DNA of 62,869 nt from JAFGBN01 sp964394145 (GCA_964394145.1 CAYMVL010000022.1:1-62869), one strand, 5' to 3'. Shown: positions 36,556 to 46,562, numbered from the stretch's first letter. Notes: a model not told the origin generated them from the sequence alone. Numbers and translations are program-made.

Positions 36556-37171
36556 GTGATTGATTCGGCTGCCGTCGGCTGGGCCGCTGACCTTGGGCGA
36601 CTTTTGAGGGATATCTGAGATAGCGCAGTTGGCTTATTTAACTTTCTTTTTGCCTATGGCGTCAAGACTGAGATAATCCCTATCCTCATCTCCTTGGGCC
36701 CATTGCTCTTGCCGCCTAATCGTATGTGGCACTAGTGCCAATTATCCAGGCGACTGTAATGGGACTGGTGTCCACTCAAAAGGAGCGCGCCGCCTGCATG
36801 GATCCCAAGATACGCGAGCTATCCAAGCTTGAGCGTGTTCGCTTTCCGGTTGGCATCTTCATAGTGGCGGCTCTTTTTGTCCCCAAATCTGTGCCTATAA
36901 TTGGCATGCTTATGTTTGGTAACCTGCTCCGTGTTACCGGTGTAACTGACAGTCTGGCTGAATCCGCTGGCACTGTACCTATTAACGTTCTGACTTTCTG
37001 CTGGCGTTTCGGCGGTACCAATGTCAGTCATCGTGGTAAAGAAAACGGGCCAGAAAGCCAATCCCAGAGACTTTCTGCTCATGCATGCGCGGGGGCTGAA
37101 TGCTGCTGATGTCATTGGCACTGCGGTGGTAACGTGGATTCTCTACGGCCTGCTAATGGGCGGTTGCTGTG
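36556..37171 (+). pseudogene. decayed oadB-like sodium-translocating decarboxylase beta subunit
   Basis: AAGGAGG lies 6 bases before GTG 36556, but the frame ends after 20 codons. OadB-like pieces lie in three frames. FLFAYGVKTEIIPILISLG is near 36642-36700. SKLERVRFP, then SVPIIGMLMFGNLLRVTGVTDSLAES and PINVLTF, run from about 36820 to 37000. KKTGQKANPRDFLLMHARGLNAADVIGTAVV runs from about 37033 to 37134. The GIGAMTDFGPL region and the stretch before the last piece are deleted. Intact homologues pump Na+ during oxaloacetate or methylmalonyl-CoA decarboxylation. This copy cannot make a working protein. Confidence 0.75.
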
Positions 37172-37215
37172 ATTATTGTAGCGCAAACTGTCTGATGTCG
37201 CCATTATCGGTGTGA

Positions 37216-37560
37216 TTGTTCTTCCCGCCGCCTGTCTTCATGTGCCAGAATGGCACTGAGCGCACAACTCGTGGAGACTCCACAGAGGGCCCTTGGCTGA
37301 TAGCCTCCAAAACGGGTCTAAGGCATATAAGTGTAGCTTACTGCCTCCATGCACAGGCGGATGAATGTGAATAGGTCCATCTTGTATGCTGAAGCAATAT
37401 TCACCTGCTGTATGCGCAGACGACCAGCACGTAATGTAAGAAAGGATTATAATAGAATAGCTAGTGACCAGGTGTATTACCTTTGAACTCTCGAGTATCC
37501 CCAAAGGCCCAGTCCCCCCAATTTCGCTGACGATGGCCAATAAATCACACAGGCGTTGAT
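37216..37560 (+). other. 345-base gap upstream of the P-type ATPase
   Basis: No gene recognised. TATAAT at 37448-37453 could be a -10 for the ATPase gene but has no matching -35. Confidence 0.3.
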
Positions 37561-40275
37561 ATGGCAGTCTGGCACTCGATGGAGCTATCAGAAGTCTCGA
37601 AGAGGCTGAATACTGATTTCGATCGCGGTCTGGCCAAGGATGAAGTTCCGAGACGACTTGAACAATACGGCTATAATGAACTTAAGAAAGAAGAGAAGCC
37701 TTCGGCCTTCAGGCTATTTATAAGTCAGTTCAAGAATGTTCTCATCGTGATTCTTCTTATAGCCATTGTGCTTTCTGCAGTTATTGGTGAACTGGTAGAT
37801 GCTGGCATTATTGGGGTAATAGTCATTTTTTGTGCTGTTCTGGGTTTCACTCAGGAATATCGCGCTGAGCGGGCCCTTGAAGCGCTAAAGAAAATGCTCT
37901 CTCCTACCGTAACCGTGTTAAGAGAGGGTAGGGAAGAGGAAGTTCCCGCTACTGAACTTGTCCCGGGCGACATCCTGGTCCTTGAGGCGGGGGATAAGAT
38001 TCCGGCAGATGCCCGGTTGGTCGAGGTCCACTCCTTGATGAGTGACGAAGCGGCTCTTACCGGAGAGTCGGTTGCGGTAACCAAAGATGTAGTGGCACTG
38101 CCTGAGAAGGTGCGTGTTAGCGACAGGAAGAACATGGTCTTTACCGGCACTACGGTTACCTATGGCAGAGGCAAAGGGGTGGTGACATCGACAGGGATGA
38201 ACACAGAATTTGGCAGGATTGCCGAAGCTGTGTCAGCAGTAGAGTCTGAGCGGACTCCTCTGGAGAAAAGGACAGGCGAAATAGGCAAATGGCTAGGTAT
38301 TGTAGCCCTGTCCATATGTGGCCTTATTGTGGCAATCAGTATTGTGCGGCAGGTCTCTTTGGGGGAGCAGATGGACCTGCCCTTTGTAGTTGAACTCGTC
38401 ATGTTTGCTGTGGCCCTCGCTGTGGCAGCCGTGCCCGAAGCATTGCCGGCTATTGTCACCGGTGCCCTGGCCATAGGTATGCGCCAGATGGCTAAGAAGA
38501 ATGCTCTGGTGAGGAAGATGCCGGCAGTTGAAACCCTCGGTTGCACCACAGTGATATGCTCTGATAAGACCGGTACTCTGACCAAGGGAGAGATGACAGT
38601 AAGGAGAATACTTCTGGGGCACAGGATGATAGATGTCAGTGGAGTGGGCTACACGCCGGAGGGCGAATTCAAGAGCTGTGAGAAAGTAGAGGTTATCAGT
38701 GATTCAGCTTTGCTGTTGTTCCTTCTTGGAGGACTTCTATGTAATGACTCATTTCTGTCGGAAGACGGAGGGCAATGGAGGGTCAAGGGTGACCCTACAG
38801 AAGCTGCTCTGGTTGTGGCGGCGGCGAAAGCCGGGTTAGAACAGACTGAGCTGAGACGCAAATATAAGAGGGTGGGAGAGATACCTTTCAGTTCTGAAAG
38901 AAAGCGAATGGTCACCATCCATCAAATGGATGATGGTAAGAAGATAGCCTTCATGAAGGGAGCTCCAGAGTTGGTGCTGGATAGATGCTCTCGTATCTAT
39001 GCTGATGGTGGAGTTGAGGAGATGGGTGAGGTTGAAAGAGCTCAGATGTTAGAGGCAAACCGCGGAATGGCTCGGGAGGCGTTGAGAGTTCTTGGGATGG
39101 CTTATAGAGAGCTTCAGGACGATGTTGACTATACTGAAGAGGCCATTGAGAAGGATATGGTTTTCCTCGGTCTTGTTGGCATGATAGATCCGCCGAGGCA
39201 GGAAGCTATTGAAGCCATCAATATATGTAAGCAAGTACATATCAGACCGATAATGATTACCGGAGACCATAAACTCACCGCTGTCGCCGTAGCTAGCGAG
39301 ATTGGTATATATAAGGAAGGCGATATAGCTCTGACGGGCGAAGAGCTGGAAAATATGAGTGACGACGAATATGGGAATATCGTGGAAAGTGTGACCGTTT
39401 ATGCCAGAGTATCGCCCATGGATAAATTAAAGATAGTCAAGGCATGGAAGGACAAGGGCGAAGTGGTGGCGATGACCGGGGATGGGGTTAATGATGCACC
39501 GGCATTAAAGCAAGCTGATATTGGAGTTGCTATGGGCATAACCGGGACCGATGTCACGAAAGAAGCGGCAGCAATGGTCCTCAGTGATGATAACTTTGCC
39601 ACCATTGTGAAAGCTATCGAGAGTGGAAGATGGATATACGACAACATAAAGAAATATCTCGCCTATCTCATCCAGTGCAACATAACTGAGGTGCTTGTCA
39701 TTGGAGGAGTAGTGTTGGTGCTGGGTGCAGCATTCGTGCCCCTGCTCCCTGCAGCTATACTGTACATGAACCTGGCGACTGATGGTCTGCCGGCGCTTGC
39801 CCTAGGAGTCTCGCCGCCTGAGCCGGACATTATGCAGAGACCACCCAGGAACCCGAAAGAAAGTATTTTTGGTTGGGATGTGAAATCCTTCATATTGAGA
39901 GCAGTACTAATCGAAGTGCCCTTCTTCTACTTCATCTGGTTTCACGGACTTGGAGACATAACTCATGACCGGACACAGATCTTCTTCCTGTTCATCATTA
40001 TAGAGCTGGTTATTGCTATTAACTGCCGCTCTCTCATTTTCAGCGTATTTAAGGCACCTCCGCATAAATGGCTTATTATCGCTCTTGTCTGGGAACTGGC
40101 TTTGATTACCGTGTTGGTCCAGATTCCGTCAGTTCGCGATTCATTCGGCATCACGAAACCCTCATTCTCCGACCTGGGCATGATTATTGCCTTTGGGGCA
40201 GCTGTCTTTGGCATAATTGAAGGCACTAAAGTCGTTTTGAGAAGAAGGTCGGCAAGAGAAAGAGCTATGGTCTAA
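37561..40275 (+). CDS. P-type Ca2+-transporting ATPase
   Basis: 904 residues, type IIA layout. The N-terminal actuator domain has DEAALTGES; membrane helix 4 has PEALPAIVTGALAIG, close to the Ca2+-pump PEGLP; the phosphorylation motif is CSDKTGTLT (Asp335). KGAPE, the hinge VAMTGDGVNDAPALK, NITEVL in helix 5 and NLATDGLPALALGV in helix 6 supply the other Ca2+ ligands. It probably exports Ca2+ from the cytoplasm. No clear Shine-Dalgarno before ATG 37561. Confidence 0.92.
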   Translation: MAVWHSMELSEVSKRLNTDFDRGLAKDEVPRRLEQYGYNELKKEEKPSAFRLFISQFKNVLIVILLIAIVLSAVIGELVDAGIIGVIVIFCAVLGFTQEYRAERALEALKKMLSPTVTVLREGREEEVPATELVPGDILVLEAGDKIPADARLVEVHSLMSDEAALTGESVAVTKDVVALPEKVRVSDRKNMVFTGTTVTYGRGKGVVTSTGMNTEFGRIAEAVSAVESERTPLEKRTGEIGKWLGIVALSICGLIVAISIVRQVSLGEQMDLPFVVELVMFAVALAVAAVPEALPAIVTGALAIGMRQMAKKNALVRKMPAVETLGCTTVICSDKTGTLTKGEMTVRRILLGHRMIDVSGVGYTPEGEFKSCEKVEVISDSALLLFLLGGLLCNDSFLSEDGGQWRVKGDPTEAALVVAAAKAGLEQTELRRKYKRVGEIPFSSERKRMVTIHQMDDGKKIAFMKGAPELVLDRCSRIYADGGVEEMGEVERAQMLEANRGMAREALRVLGMAYRELQDDVDYTEEAIEKDMVFLGLVGMIDPPRQEAIEAINICKQVHIRPIMITGDHKLTAVAVASEIGIYKEGDIALTGEELENMSDDEYGNIVESVTVYARVSPMDKLKIVKAWKDKGEVVAMTGDGVNDAPALKQADIGVAMGITGTDVTKEAAAMVLSDDNFATIVKAIESGRWIYDNIKKYLAYLIQCNITEVLVIGGVVLVLGAAFVPLLPAAILYMNLATDGLPALALGVSPPEPDIMQRPPRNPKESIFGWDVKSFILRAVLIEVPFFYFIWFHGLGDITHDRTQIFFLFIIIELVIAINCRSLIFSVFKAPPHKWLIIALVWELALITVLVQIPSVRDSFGITKPSFSDLGMIIAFGAAVFGIIEGTKVVLRRRSARERAMV

Positions 40276-40515
40276 CTTGATTCATGTGGTCATTTACCAC
40301 CGATGCCTTCCAGCTTCAAGATGATGGAACCAACGTCTATCAATTCTTGGACTGCTTGCCCAAGAGTGACACCGCGGGGTTGAGCGCTGGATCATCCAAC
40401 CCTCAGCAATAGAGGCCCTGCTGTTTTCAGTGACAGAGCAGGCTGAAAGGCCTAGTTGCTAGCTAAAACCGAACTTCGAGATAATGCTGAGAATTCATGC
40501 CCGAAGTGCTAGATG

Positions 40516-40589
40516 CGACCCCGAGGGGATTCGAACCCCTGATCTCCACCGTGACAGGGTGGCATGTTAATCCGCTACACCACGGGGCC
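40516..40589 (-). tRNA. tRNA-Asp(GUC)
   Basis: 74 bases on the minus strand fold into a full cloverleaf. The acceptor arm is 7 bp with one G-U, the D-arm contains GTAGC, and the anticodon stem CCACC/GGTGG encloses CTGTCAC, anticodon GTC (Asp). The T-arm is GGGGTTCGAATCCCC. Discriminator G. CCA is not encoded. A consensus promoter lies just upstream. Confidence 0.95.
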
Positions 40590-40611
40590 TCATAGTGAGA
40601 CTCTAGCAGGA

Positions 40612-40640
40612 AGTATATAAAAGGAGTGTCTGCATGTCAA
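40612..40640 (-). promoter_or_regulatory. sigma70 promoter for tRNA-Asp
   Basis: On the minus strand: TTGACA (40640-40635), 17-base spacer, TATACT (40617-40612). Initiation near 40606 is 17 bases before the mature 5' end at 40589. Confidence 0.75.
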
Positions 40641-41023
40641 ACTGGTCTTATGCGGCAATCGGTTAGCAATCTTCTGTTTTACGTGCTAAAGGTGCCTCTG
40701 TAAGATCTTTTTATTCATTACTCATTGCAGTAGCATGATATAGAATAGTCTTTGTAGAGCCGAAGTTGCTAACAATTCGACTGGGGCTATGACATTCTTA
40801 TCAATGAGGTTTTTATTAGTACCTAGTCAAGCGTGCAGCGTAAGAGATGGGTTCCCTCACTTTCCGTTACTGCATCAAGAATTAGCCGTTGAACTGTTTG
40901 TGAAAAATGAGTCTCATGTCGGATTGTTCTGAAGGAGCGCCATTAACAGGAGAAACTCCTTCAAATATGCATATAGACTTTGGAGCCGTTCTACACTTTT
41001 AACCTTGCAACCGCCAAATACCC
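40641..41023 (+). other. 383-base gap between the tRNA-Asp promoter and the cca promoter
   Basis: No gene, repeat or RNA structure recognised. Confidence 0.3.
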
Positions 41024-41052
41024 TTTACAATACCATCATTTATAGCTATAAT
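41024..41052 (+). promoter_or_regulatory. consensus sigma70 promoter for cca-secD-secF, leaderless
   Basis: TTTACA at 41024-41029, a 17-base spacer and TATAAT at 41047-41052. Initiation would be expected at about 41059-41061, and the ATG is at 41061, with no Shine-Dalgarno, so the mRNA should be leaderless or nearly so. Confidence 0.7.
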
Positions 41053-41060
41053 CTACGCCA

Positions 41061-42614
41061 ATGCCCTCTTACGAAATAGCTGACTTAATCAGCACCCTGA
41101 ATAAGCTACACGAATTCTTGGCTGAGCGGAGTTATAATAGCTATATTGTAGGTGGCTTCATTCGTGACTGGCTCCTCGGCAGGCAAACCAATGACGTTGA
41201 TATCGCCGTAAATGGCAATGCGCTGGGTGTAGCTGAGGATATCGCCAAGATCCTTGGTGGCAACTTTGTGGTGCTGGATGATGTGAACAGTGTAGCTAGA
41301 GTAGTAGTTGCCCATAAGCAGCAGCAATGGAATCTTGACTTCTCGTCGATTGATGGAGACATTGAATCTAATCTCGCCCGCCGCGATTTCACTATAAACG
41401 CCATGGCTATGGAGCTTGGTCGAACAGACATTATCGCGAGCATGGTGGATATGGACTCCGGAGGGTTAGTGAAATTGTCAGGTGAAAAGCGATCTGAATT
41501 AGAGATCATTGATCCATTCTCCGGGAAGAGCGATTTACAAGACCGGATACTGCGAGCTGTCAACCAGCAAATTTTTAAGGCTGACGCTGTTAGATTGCTG
41601 CGGGCAGTTAGGTTATCTGCTGAGCTTAACTTCGCGATAGAACCAGACACGGAAGATTTGCTTCGTCATGATTCCGAGCTAATCACGAATGTTCCGGGTG
41701 AGAGGGTCCGGGATGAGTTGCTTCGACTTCTTAGACTGCCACAAGCTGCCTGCCACATTAGATACCTGGATGATCTGGGTTTATTGCTATCCCTGATTCC
41801 AGAACTAGGGGAGGGTAAGGGTGTAGGGCAACCCACTGTGCACTTCTGGGATGTCTTCAATCATTCCGTGGAAACAGTGGGCGCGATAGAATTCTTGATG
41901 AGGGAAAGCAAATGGAGCTACTGTAATGAAGAGTTGCTGGTAACTGCTCCATGGTCTGACAAGATAGATGCCCAACTGAGCCAAGGGATTTCAAGCGGGA
42001 GCAATCGTAAGACTCTGCTTAAGCTAGGTGGGTTGTTTCATGACATTGCGAAGCCAAGGACGAAGTCGCTTGATGATTCAGGCCGAGCGCACTTTTTGGG
42101 ACATGCTAAAGAGGGAGCGGCCATGACAAAGAGTATTCTGGAGAGGTTGCGCTTTAGCAACAGGGAAATTAGTTTTGTGGAGAGCCTTGTTTATCATCAT
42201 CTCCGTCCGGCTCAAATGACGAATGAGGAATTGCCTACTCAACGGGCAATTTATCGTTACTTTAGAGATACCGGCGATGCTGGAATTGAGATCGTGATTT
42301 TGGCCTTGGCTGACTACCTGGCCGTTTATGGACCTCTTGTGCGTGTGGAGGAATGGAGCAGATACTGCAAGTTGATGGAGTATATACTAACAGAGCATGA
42401 AAGACAGGAAGCCAGAGTCCTCCCTGTGAAGCTTGTCGATGGCCATGACTTAATGGAGATTTTTGGCTTAACACCCGGACCTTTGATTGGTGATCTTCTG
42501 TCTCTCGTTCGAGAAGCTCAGGCCAGCAGTGAGCTGAGTACCAAAGAAGAGGCGCTAGCTTTGGTGCGTAAGGAACTGGATAGCCATGCCTTGAGGAGTA
42601 ATGCTGTTGAATAG
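41061..42614 (+). CDS. cca: CCA tRNA nucleotidyltransferase / poly(A) polymerase family with HD domain
   Basis: 517 residues. The head has YIVGGFIRDWLLGRQTNDVDIAV with the DxD catalytic pair, then RRDFTINAMA and VRLLRAVRLSAELNF. The second half has an HD-type metal site (LGGLFHDIAKP, VYHHLRP). It most likely adds or repairs CCA at tRNA 3' ends; the nearby tRNA-Asp lacks an encoded CCA, which fits. A poly(A) polymerase role cannot be ruled out. It overlaps secD by 14 bases. Confidence 0.9.
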   Translation: MPSYEIADLISTLNKLHEFLAERSYNSYIVGGFIRDWLLGRQTNDVDIAVNGNALGVAEDIAKILGGNFVVLDDVNSVARVVVAHKQQQWNLDFSSIDGDIESNLARRDFTINAMAMELGRTDIIASMVDMDSGGLVKLSGEKRSELEIIDPFSGKSDLQDRILRAVNQQIFKADAVRLLRAVRLSAELNFAIEPDTEDLLRHDSELITNVPGERVRDELLRLLRLPQAACHIRYLDDLGLLLSLIPELGEGKGVGQPTVHFWDVFNHSVETVGAIEFLMRESKWSYCNEELLVTAPWSDKIDAQLSQGISSGSNRKTLLKLGGLFHDIAKPRTKSLDDSGRAHFLGHAKEGAAMTKSILERLRFSNREISFVESLVYHHLRPAQMTNEELPTQRAIYRYFRDTGDAGIEIVILALADYLAVYGPLVRVEEWSRYCKLMEYILTEHERQEARVLPVKLVDGHDLMEIFGLTPGPLIGDLLSLVREAQASSELSTKEEALALVRKELDSHALRSNAVE

Positions 42615-43950
42615 AAAGAACGTTGGCTGGTTAATTATTATACTGGTGCTATTTGGCGTGGCTCTGTGGTCTATAGTGCCCCTAAATGCTAAGTTGCTTG
42701 GCCCCAACGGATTGACCCTTGGGCTCGATCTGAGGGGTGGGGCTCAGTTGCTTTACGAGGCTGATCTGTCACAAAAAGACCCTTCTGTGACTGATGCGGA
42801 AGCAATGTCAGCGGTGGTAGACAAAATTCAGCGAAGAGTTAACGAGTTTGGCACCACTGAGCCTGTAATTCAGAGGCAAGGTACCAATCGAATATTGGTT
42901 CAACTTCCAGGAGTGAAAGATACTAACGAGGCGATCAGCCTTATTGGTAAGACGGCTTTACTAGATTTCAGGGAGCAGAAGCTTGACGAAAATGGTCAGC
43001 CGGTGCTTGATGCTGAAGGGCAGGTGGAGTTCGAGGATGAGCCAGCCAAAGCTACGGGCATAGATGGGAGCGAACAAGAACTAACTGGCAGATATTTGAA
43101 GAGTGCTCGAACAGACGTAGATCCGTATACGGCTAGCCCGGTAGTGGCTTTTGAATGGAATGATGAAGGAGCATACCTCTTTGAACAAATAACGGGTCGA
43201 AATATAGGCAAGCAGTTGGCTATCTACCTAGACGGTGAGCCTATTTCAGCTCCGGTTGTTCAGGAGGTAATCAGTGCTAGGGGGCAAATTGATTTTAATA
43301 GTCCTACAACTCTTGAAGAAGCCGAAAGGCTGGCAGTTCAACTTAATTCGGGTGCCTTGGATGTCCCGTTGACGATTATCGGACAGGAGAGCGTTGATCC
43401 AACGTTAGGCGCTGATTCAATTAAGGATAGTCAGCTAGCTGCAATAATTGGGATTGCGTTACTTGTGCTATTTATGCTCCTTTACTATCGGTTGTTTGGC
43501 CTTATAGCTTGTATTAGCCTTGGTATTTATGGTGTCTTCCTTTTGGCCATTTTTGACGTTGCGTCTATAACGTTGACCTTATCTGGCATTGCTGGCGCCA
43601 TCTTGTCGTTAGGCATGGCAGTAGATGCCAATGTACTCATATTTGAGCGTATGAAGGAGGAATTACGTGCTGGTCGTACTACAGGCGCTGCGATTGAGGG
43701 CGGATTCAATCGCGCCTGGACAGCCATCAGAGATAGCAACATTACAACTTTTATTGCTTGTGCCGTGCTCATCTGGCTTGGTACCAGTAGTGCGTTTCAT
43801 GCTTCTATGGTTACCGGTTTTGCCATAACCTTGTTTATTGGTGTAGCCCTTAGCATGTTTACTGCTATCATTGTTACGCGAACTCTACTTCGATTAATTC
43901 TGTTTAGGCGACCGACGAGCAGGCGATCAGCCTTTGGGATTAGCAAATGA
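42601..43950 (+). CDS. secD: protein translocase subunit SecD
   Basis: 449 residues. The first helix (WLIIILVLFGVALWSIVPL) is followed by the LGLDLRGGAQLLYEAD segment and the periplasmic P1 domain, then five more helices with LTLSGIAGAILSLGMAVDANVLIFERMKEELRAG and STFIACAVL-like content. With SecF it forms the RND-type complex that uses the proton gradient to pull secreted proteins outward. It overlaps cca by 14 bases and secF by 4 (ATGA). Confidence 0.95.
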   Translation: MLLNRKNVGWLIIILVLFGVALWSIVPLNAKLLGPNGLTLGLDLRGGAQLLYEADLSQKDPSVTDAEAMSAVVDKIQRRVNEFGTTEPVIQRQGTNRILVQLPGVKDTNEAISLIGKTALLDFREQKLDENGQPVLDAEGQVEFEDEPAKATGIDGSEQELTGRYLKSARTDVDPYTASPVVAFEWNDEGAYLFEQITGRNIGKQLAIYLDGEPISAPVVQEVISARGQIDFNSPTTLEEAERLAVQLNSGALDVPLTIIGQESVDPTLGADSIKDSQLAAIIGIALLVLFMLLYYRLFGLIACISLGIYGVFLLAIFDVASITLTLSGIAGAILSLGMAVDANVLIFERMKEELRAGRTTGAAIEGGFNRAWTAIRDSNITTFIACAVLIWLGTSSAFHASMVTGFAITLFIGVALSMFTAIIVTRTLLRLILFRRPTSRRSAFGISK

Positions 43951-44891
43951 TTGATTTTGTTGGTAAGAGACGATGGTTCTTCTTTGTGACGGCGATAGCA
44001 GTTGTCTTAGCCATAATCTCGCTAGCTGCTTTCAAATTGCAACCCGGAATCGATTTCACTGGCGGAGCATCGATAACAATCAAGTTTACTCCTCAGATAG
44101 AGGAGGGCGAGTCAGTTGAATTCCAGGGTCAACTGCGTGAGGAAATTGCGGAATTCGGACATCCTGAATCAATCATCCAATTTAGAAATGAGAGTCACGA
44201 CTTCTTCATCCGCATGAAGTTCATATCTACCGAAGAACTGAATGAATTGAAGTTGCAGTTAGAGGCTACTTTTGACAGGGCTGTAGAAATCTCTGTGCCG
44301 CTTGAGGTATCCCCAATTATTGCAGCGAGGACGGCAAGCAACGCTGGAATCGCCATAATAATTGCTGCTGTAGCGATGCTGCTTTACATTGTCTGGGCAT
44401 TCCGCCGTATGCCCAAGCCATTCCGATGGGGCGTCTGTGCCATTATCGCGCTGGCTCATGATGTGCTCATAATACTGGGCATTTTTTCTATACTCGGTAG
44501 GGTCGCTGGAGTAGAGCTCGACGCCCTATTTATTACCGGAATACTTACAGTTGTAGGCTACAGTATCAATAATACCGTCGTCATTTTTGACCGTATCCGG
44601 GAGAACGTATCCAGGGGAATTAGTTCTAGCTTTGCCACAACAGTGAATTCGAGCCTCGTTGAAACGCTGGGAAGGTGTTTGAACACTGCTCTGACTACCC
44701 TCTTCGTGTTGCTAGCGCTGTTTCTTTTTGGCGGAGCCACCATACACTACTTCGTGTTAATATTGGTAATTGGCGTCATCATCGGCAGTTATAGCTCTAT
44801 CTGTATATCCAGCCAGCTTCTGGTGGTATGGGAAGAGGGCAAATGGCGTAGCCTTAATTCCTGGTTACCCTTCGCTAAGAAAAGCTCCTGA
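43947..44891 (+). CDS. secF: protein translocase subunit SecF
   Basis: 314 residues, overlapping secD by 4 bases. Six hydrophobic segments with GIDFTGGASI near the N-terminus, the conserved YSINNTVVIFDRIREN, and SLVETLGRCLNTALTTLFVLLALFLFGG. Partner of SecD in the translocase. Last gene of cca-secD-secF. Confidence 0.95.
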   Translation: MIDFVGKRRWFFFVTAIAVVLAIISLAAFKLQPGIDFTGGASITIKFTPQIEEGESVEFQGQLREEIAEFGHPESIIQFRNESHDFFIRMKFISTEELNELKLQLEATFDRAVEISVPLEVSPIIAARTASNAGIAIIIAAVAMLLYIVWAFRRMPKPFRWGVCAIIALAHDVLIILGIFSILGRVAGVELDALFITGILTVVGYSINNTVVIFDRIRENVSRGISSSFATTVNSSLVETLGRCLNTALTTLFVLLALFLFGGATIHYFVLILVIGVIIGSYSSICISSQLLVVWEEGKWRSLNSWLPFAKKSS

Positions 44892-45111
44892 ATGGATCTT
44901 AAGCTGCTGCTTCTAATGTACCATAGTGTAGGAACTGGTGGGCAGTATGCGAGGGGCCGCCTCCCAAATAACAAAGGCTATAGGCAAATAAGCATTCTGT
45001 GTTATCGGATTAAATTGATTTCTGATAATCGTTAGCCCGCCGCGCTAACACATGGCTGGTGAGACTTAAAGCGAGAGCCTCATTGGTTACTGCGGTTGGG
45101 ACCTGGTTGAT

Positions 45112-46146
45112 TCAGGCTTTCAGCCTGTGCATTTCCATTATTCTCTTAATATGCTGGTCAAATCCTTCGTGTTTCGCTCTTGTAGACTTGCCTAATAGGT
45201 CGACTATCTCAGGGCTGTCCAGAAGTATATCAAAGCTGGCTTTCACCGAGGAAGCAAGCACATCACGATTGTAACCCCCTTCCAGGGTGAAAACGATACG
45301 CCCCTGGCAAACTTCAGCAGCCAGTTTCTTTAATACTGCCACTATCTGTGCAAACCCGGTGACGCTTACTTGCATCATGGCTATAGTGTCGGCCCAGTGA
45401 GGATCGAAGCCGGCGGAAACCAGGATAAGCTCTGGCTGGAATCTTCTGGCCACAGGCGCCAGGACCTCATTGTAGGCTCGCAAGTATTCCTCGTCGCCCC
45501 AACCGGCATTCATAGGAAAGTTGACTGTAAACCCTTCTCCCTCTCCCGCTCCAATTTCATCCAGCGATCCTGAGCCAGGATAAAAGGGGTATTGATGTGT
45601 GGAGAAGTAGAGGACTCTGGGGTCAGTATAGAACGCATCCTGAGTTGCGTTACCATGGTGGACATCAAAGTCAGCTATGAGGACACGGCTGATATTGAAA
45701 TTGGATAAGGCAAATTTGGCTGCAATAGCTATATTATTGAATATGCAGAAGCCCATTGCTCGGTTGCGGGTAGCATGATGCCCAGGTGGCCTGACCAGCG
45801 CAAAGGCACTGTCGACTTCGCCCTTCATTACCGCTTCCACAGCAGTTAACAGTCCACCGGCAGCATGTACGGCCACTTCGTAGGACCTTGGACAGATTAT
45901 AGTGTCAGGATCCAACCAGCCACCGCCTCTTTCTGCCTTTCTCTGAATCTCGGATATGTACTCTGGGGTGTGCACTGTTTGAAGTTCTTGTACTGAGGCA
46001 GGGCGAGGTGAAAGTACTGTAAGTCTTTCTTTCATGCCGGTCTCTTCGAGATGGGATATAATTGCTACTAGCCTTTGCGGATTTTCCGGGTGCTCGCCCG
46101 TCTCATGTTCCAGGTACAACGGTGCATACACTAAGCCTGCTCTCAT
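45112..46146 (-). CDS. histone-deacetylase-family amidohydrolase
   Basis: 344 residues of the class I/II deacetylase fold. Visible are ENPQRL, VRPPGHHATRNRAMGFCIFNNIAIAA (the His pair), DFDVHHGNATQ (zinc Asp and His), SAGFDPHWAD (zinc Asp) and LEGGYN. Bacterial members deacetylate acetylpolyamines, acetoin-related or protein substrates. This window also encodes speH-speE, making acetylpolyamine plausible, but AcuC-like roles are equally possible. Single gene with no clear partners. Confidence 0.9.
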   Translation of the reverse strand: MRAGLVYAPLYLEHETGEHPENPQRLVAIISHLEETGMKERLTVLSPRPASVQELQTVHTPEYISEIQRKAERGGGWLDPDTIICPRSYEVAVHAAGGLLTAVEAVMKGEVDSAFALVRPPGHHATRNRAMGFCIFNNIAIAAKFALSNFNISRVLIADFDVHHGNATQDAFYTDPRVLYFSTHQYPFYPGSGSLDEIGAGEGEGFTVNFPMNAGWGDEEYLRAYNEVLAPVARRFQPELILVSAGFDPHWADTIAMMQVSVTGFAQIVAVLKKLAAEVCQGRIVFTLEGGYNRDVLASSVKASFDILLDSPEIVDLLGKSTRAKHEGFDQHIKRIMEMHRLKA

Positions 46147-46332
46147 GGTTAGCTCGCTCTCGCTAGGTAAAGACTAACATAAGTAACAGGATCATTTTAC
46201 CATATTGAAGCGATGTGTGTTGCCCATCGGTCCCTATAAATTGCCACAGCGCTTGACAGGAGCCCTCTGTCCGCGCGGAAAAAGGAAGCAGGTCTTGGAT
46301 TATTCGGAAGCGACTGGGCGATTCATTAAGAC

Positions 46333-46562
46333 TTGCGTCTATGCTGGTCATGAAGGTCATGAAGGCCATATCTGAGTTGAAGGATTGGGGAGTCAGCGTT
46401 CTCCTTATCGAACAAAATGCTCCGGCGGCTCCAAGTATCACTGACAGAGTATATGTCATGCAAGAAGGAAGGATTGTGTCACAGGGGTATCCCGAGGAAC
46501 TGCTCTCCATGTATGGCAGCGGAGCTTCTATTTGTGACAAAAAAGAGTGGTTTCAAAAATAA
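46333..46562 (+). pseudogene. livF-like branched-chain amino acid ABC ATPase, C-terminal remnant
   Basis: About 75 codons: LASMLVMKVMKAISELKDWGVSVLLIEQNA, then ITDRVYVMQEGRIVSQGYPEELL. This is the C-terminal quarter of LivF-type ATPases, starting just after Walker B. The nucleotide-binding front is absent, with stop codons upstream. No permease or binding-protein genes remain beside it. Remnant of a lost transporter. Confidence 0.7.

Noticed and set aside
37238..37540. Minus-strand frame ending in CAQCH, a haem-like motif
   Set aside because: Only one motif at the very end, no signal peptide or export features, poor protein composition.
40276..40515. Minus-strand stretch reading LGQAVQELIDVGSIILKLEG
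   Set aside because: Too short, no start codon in frame, possibly chance or an unidentifiable remnant.
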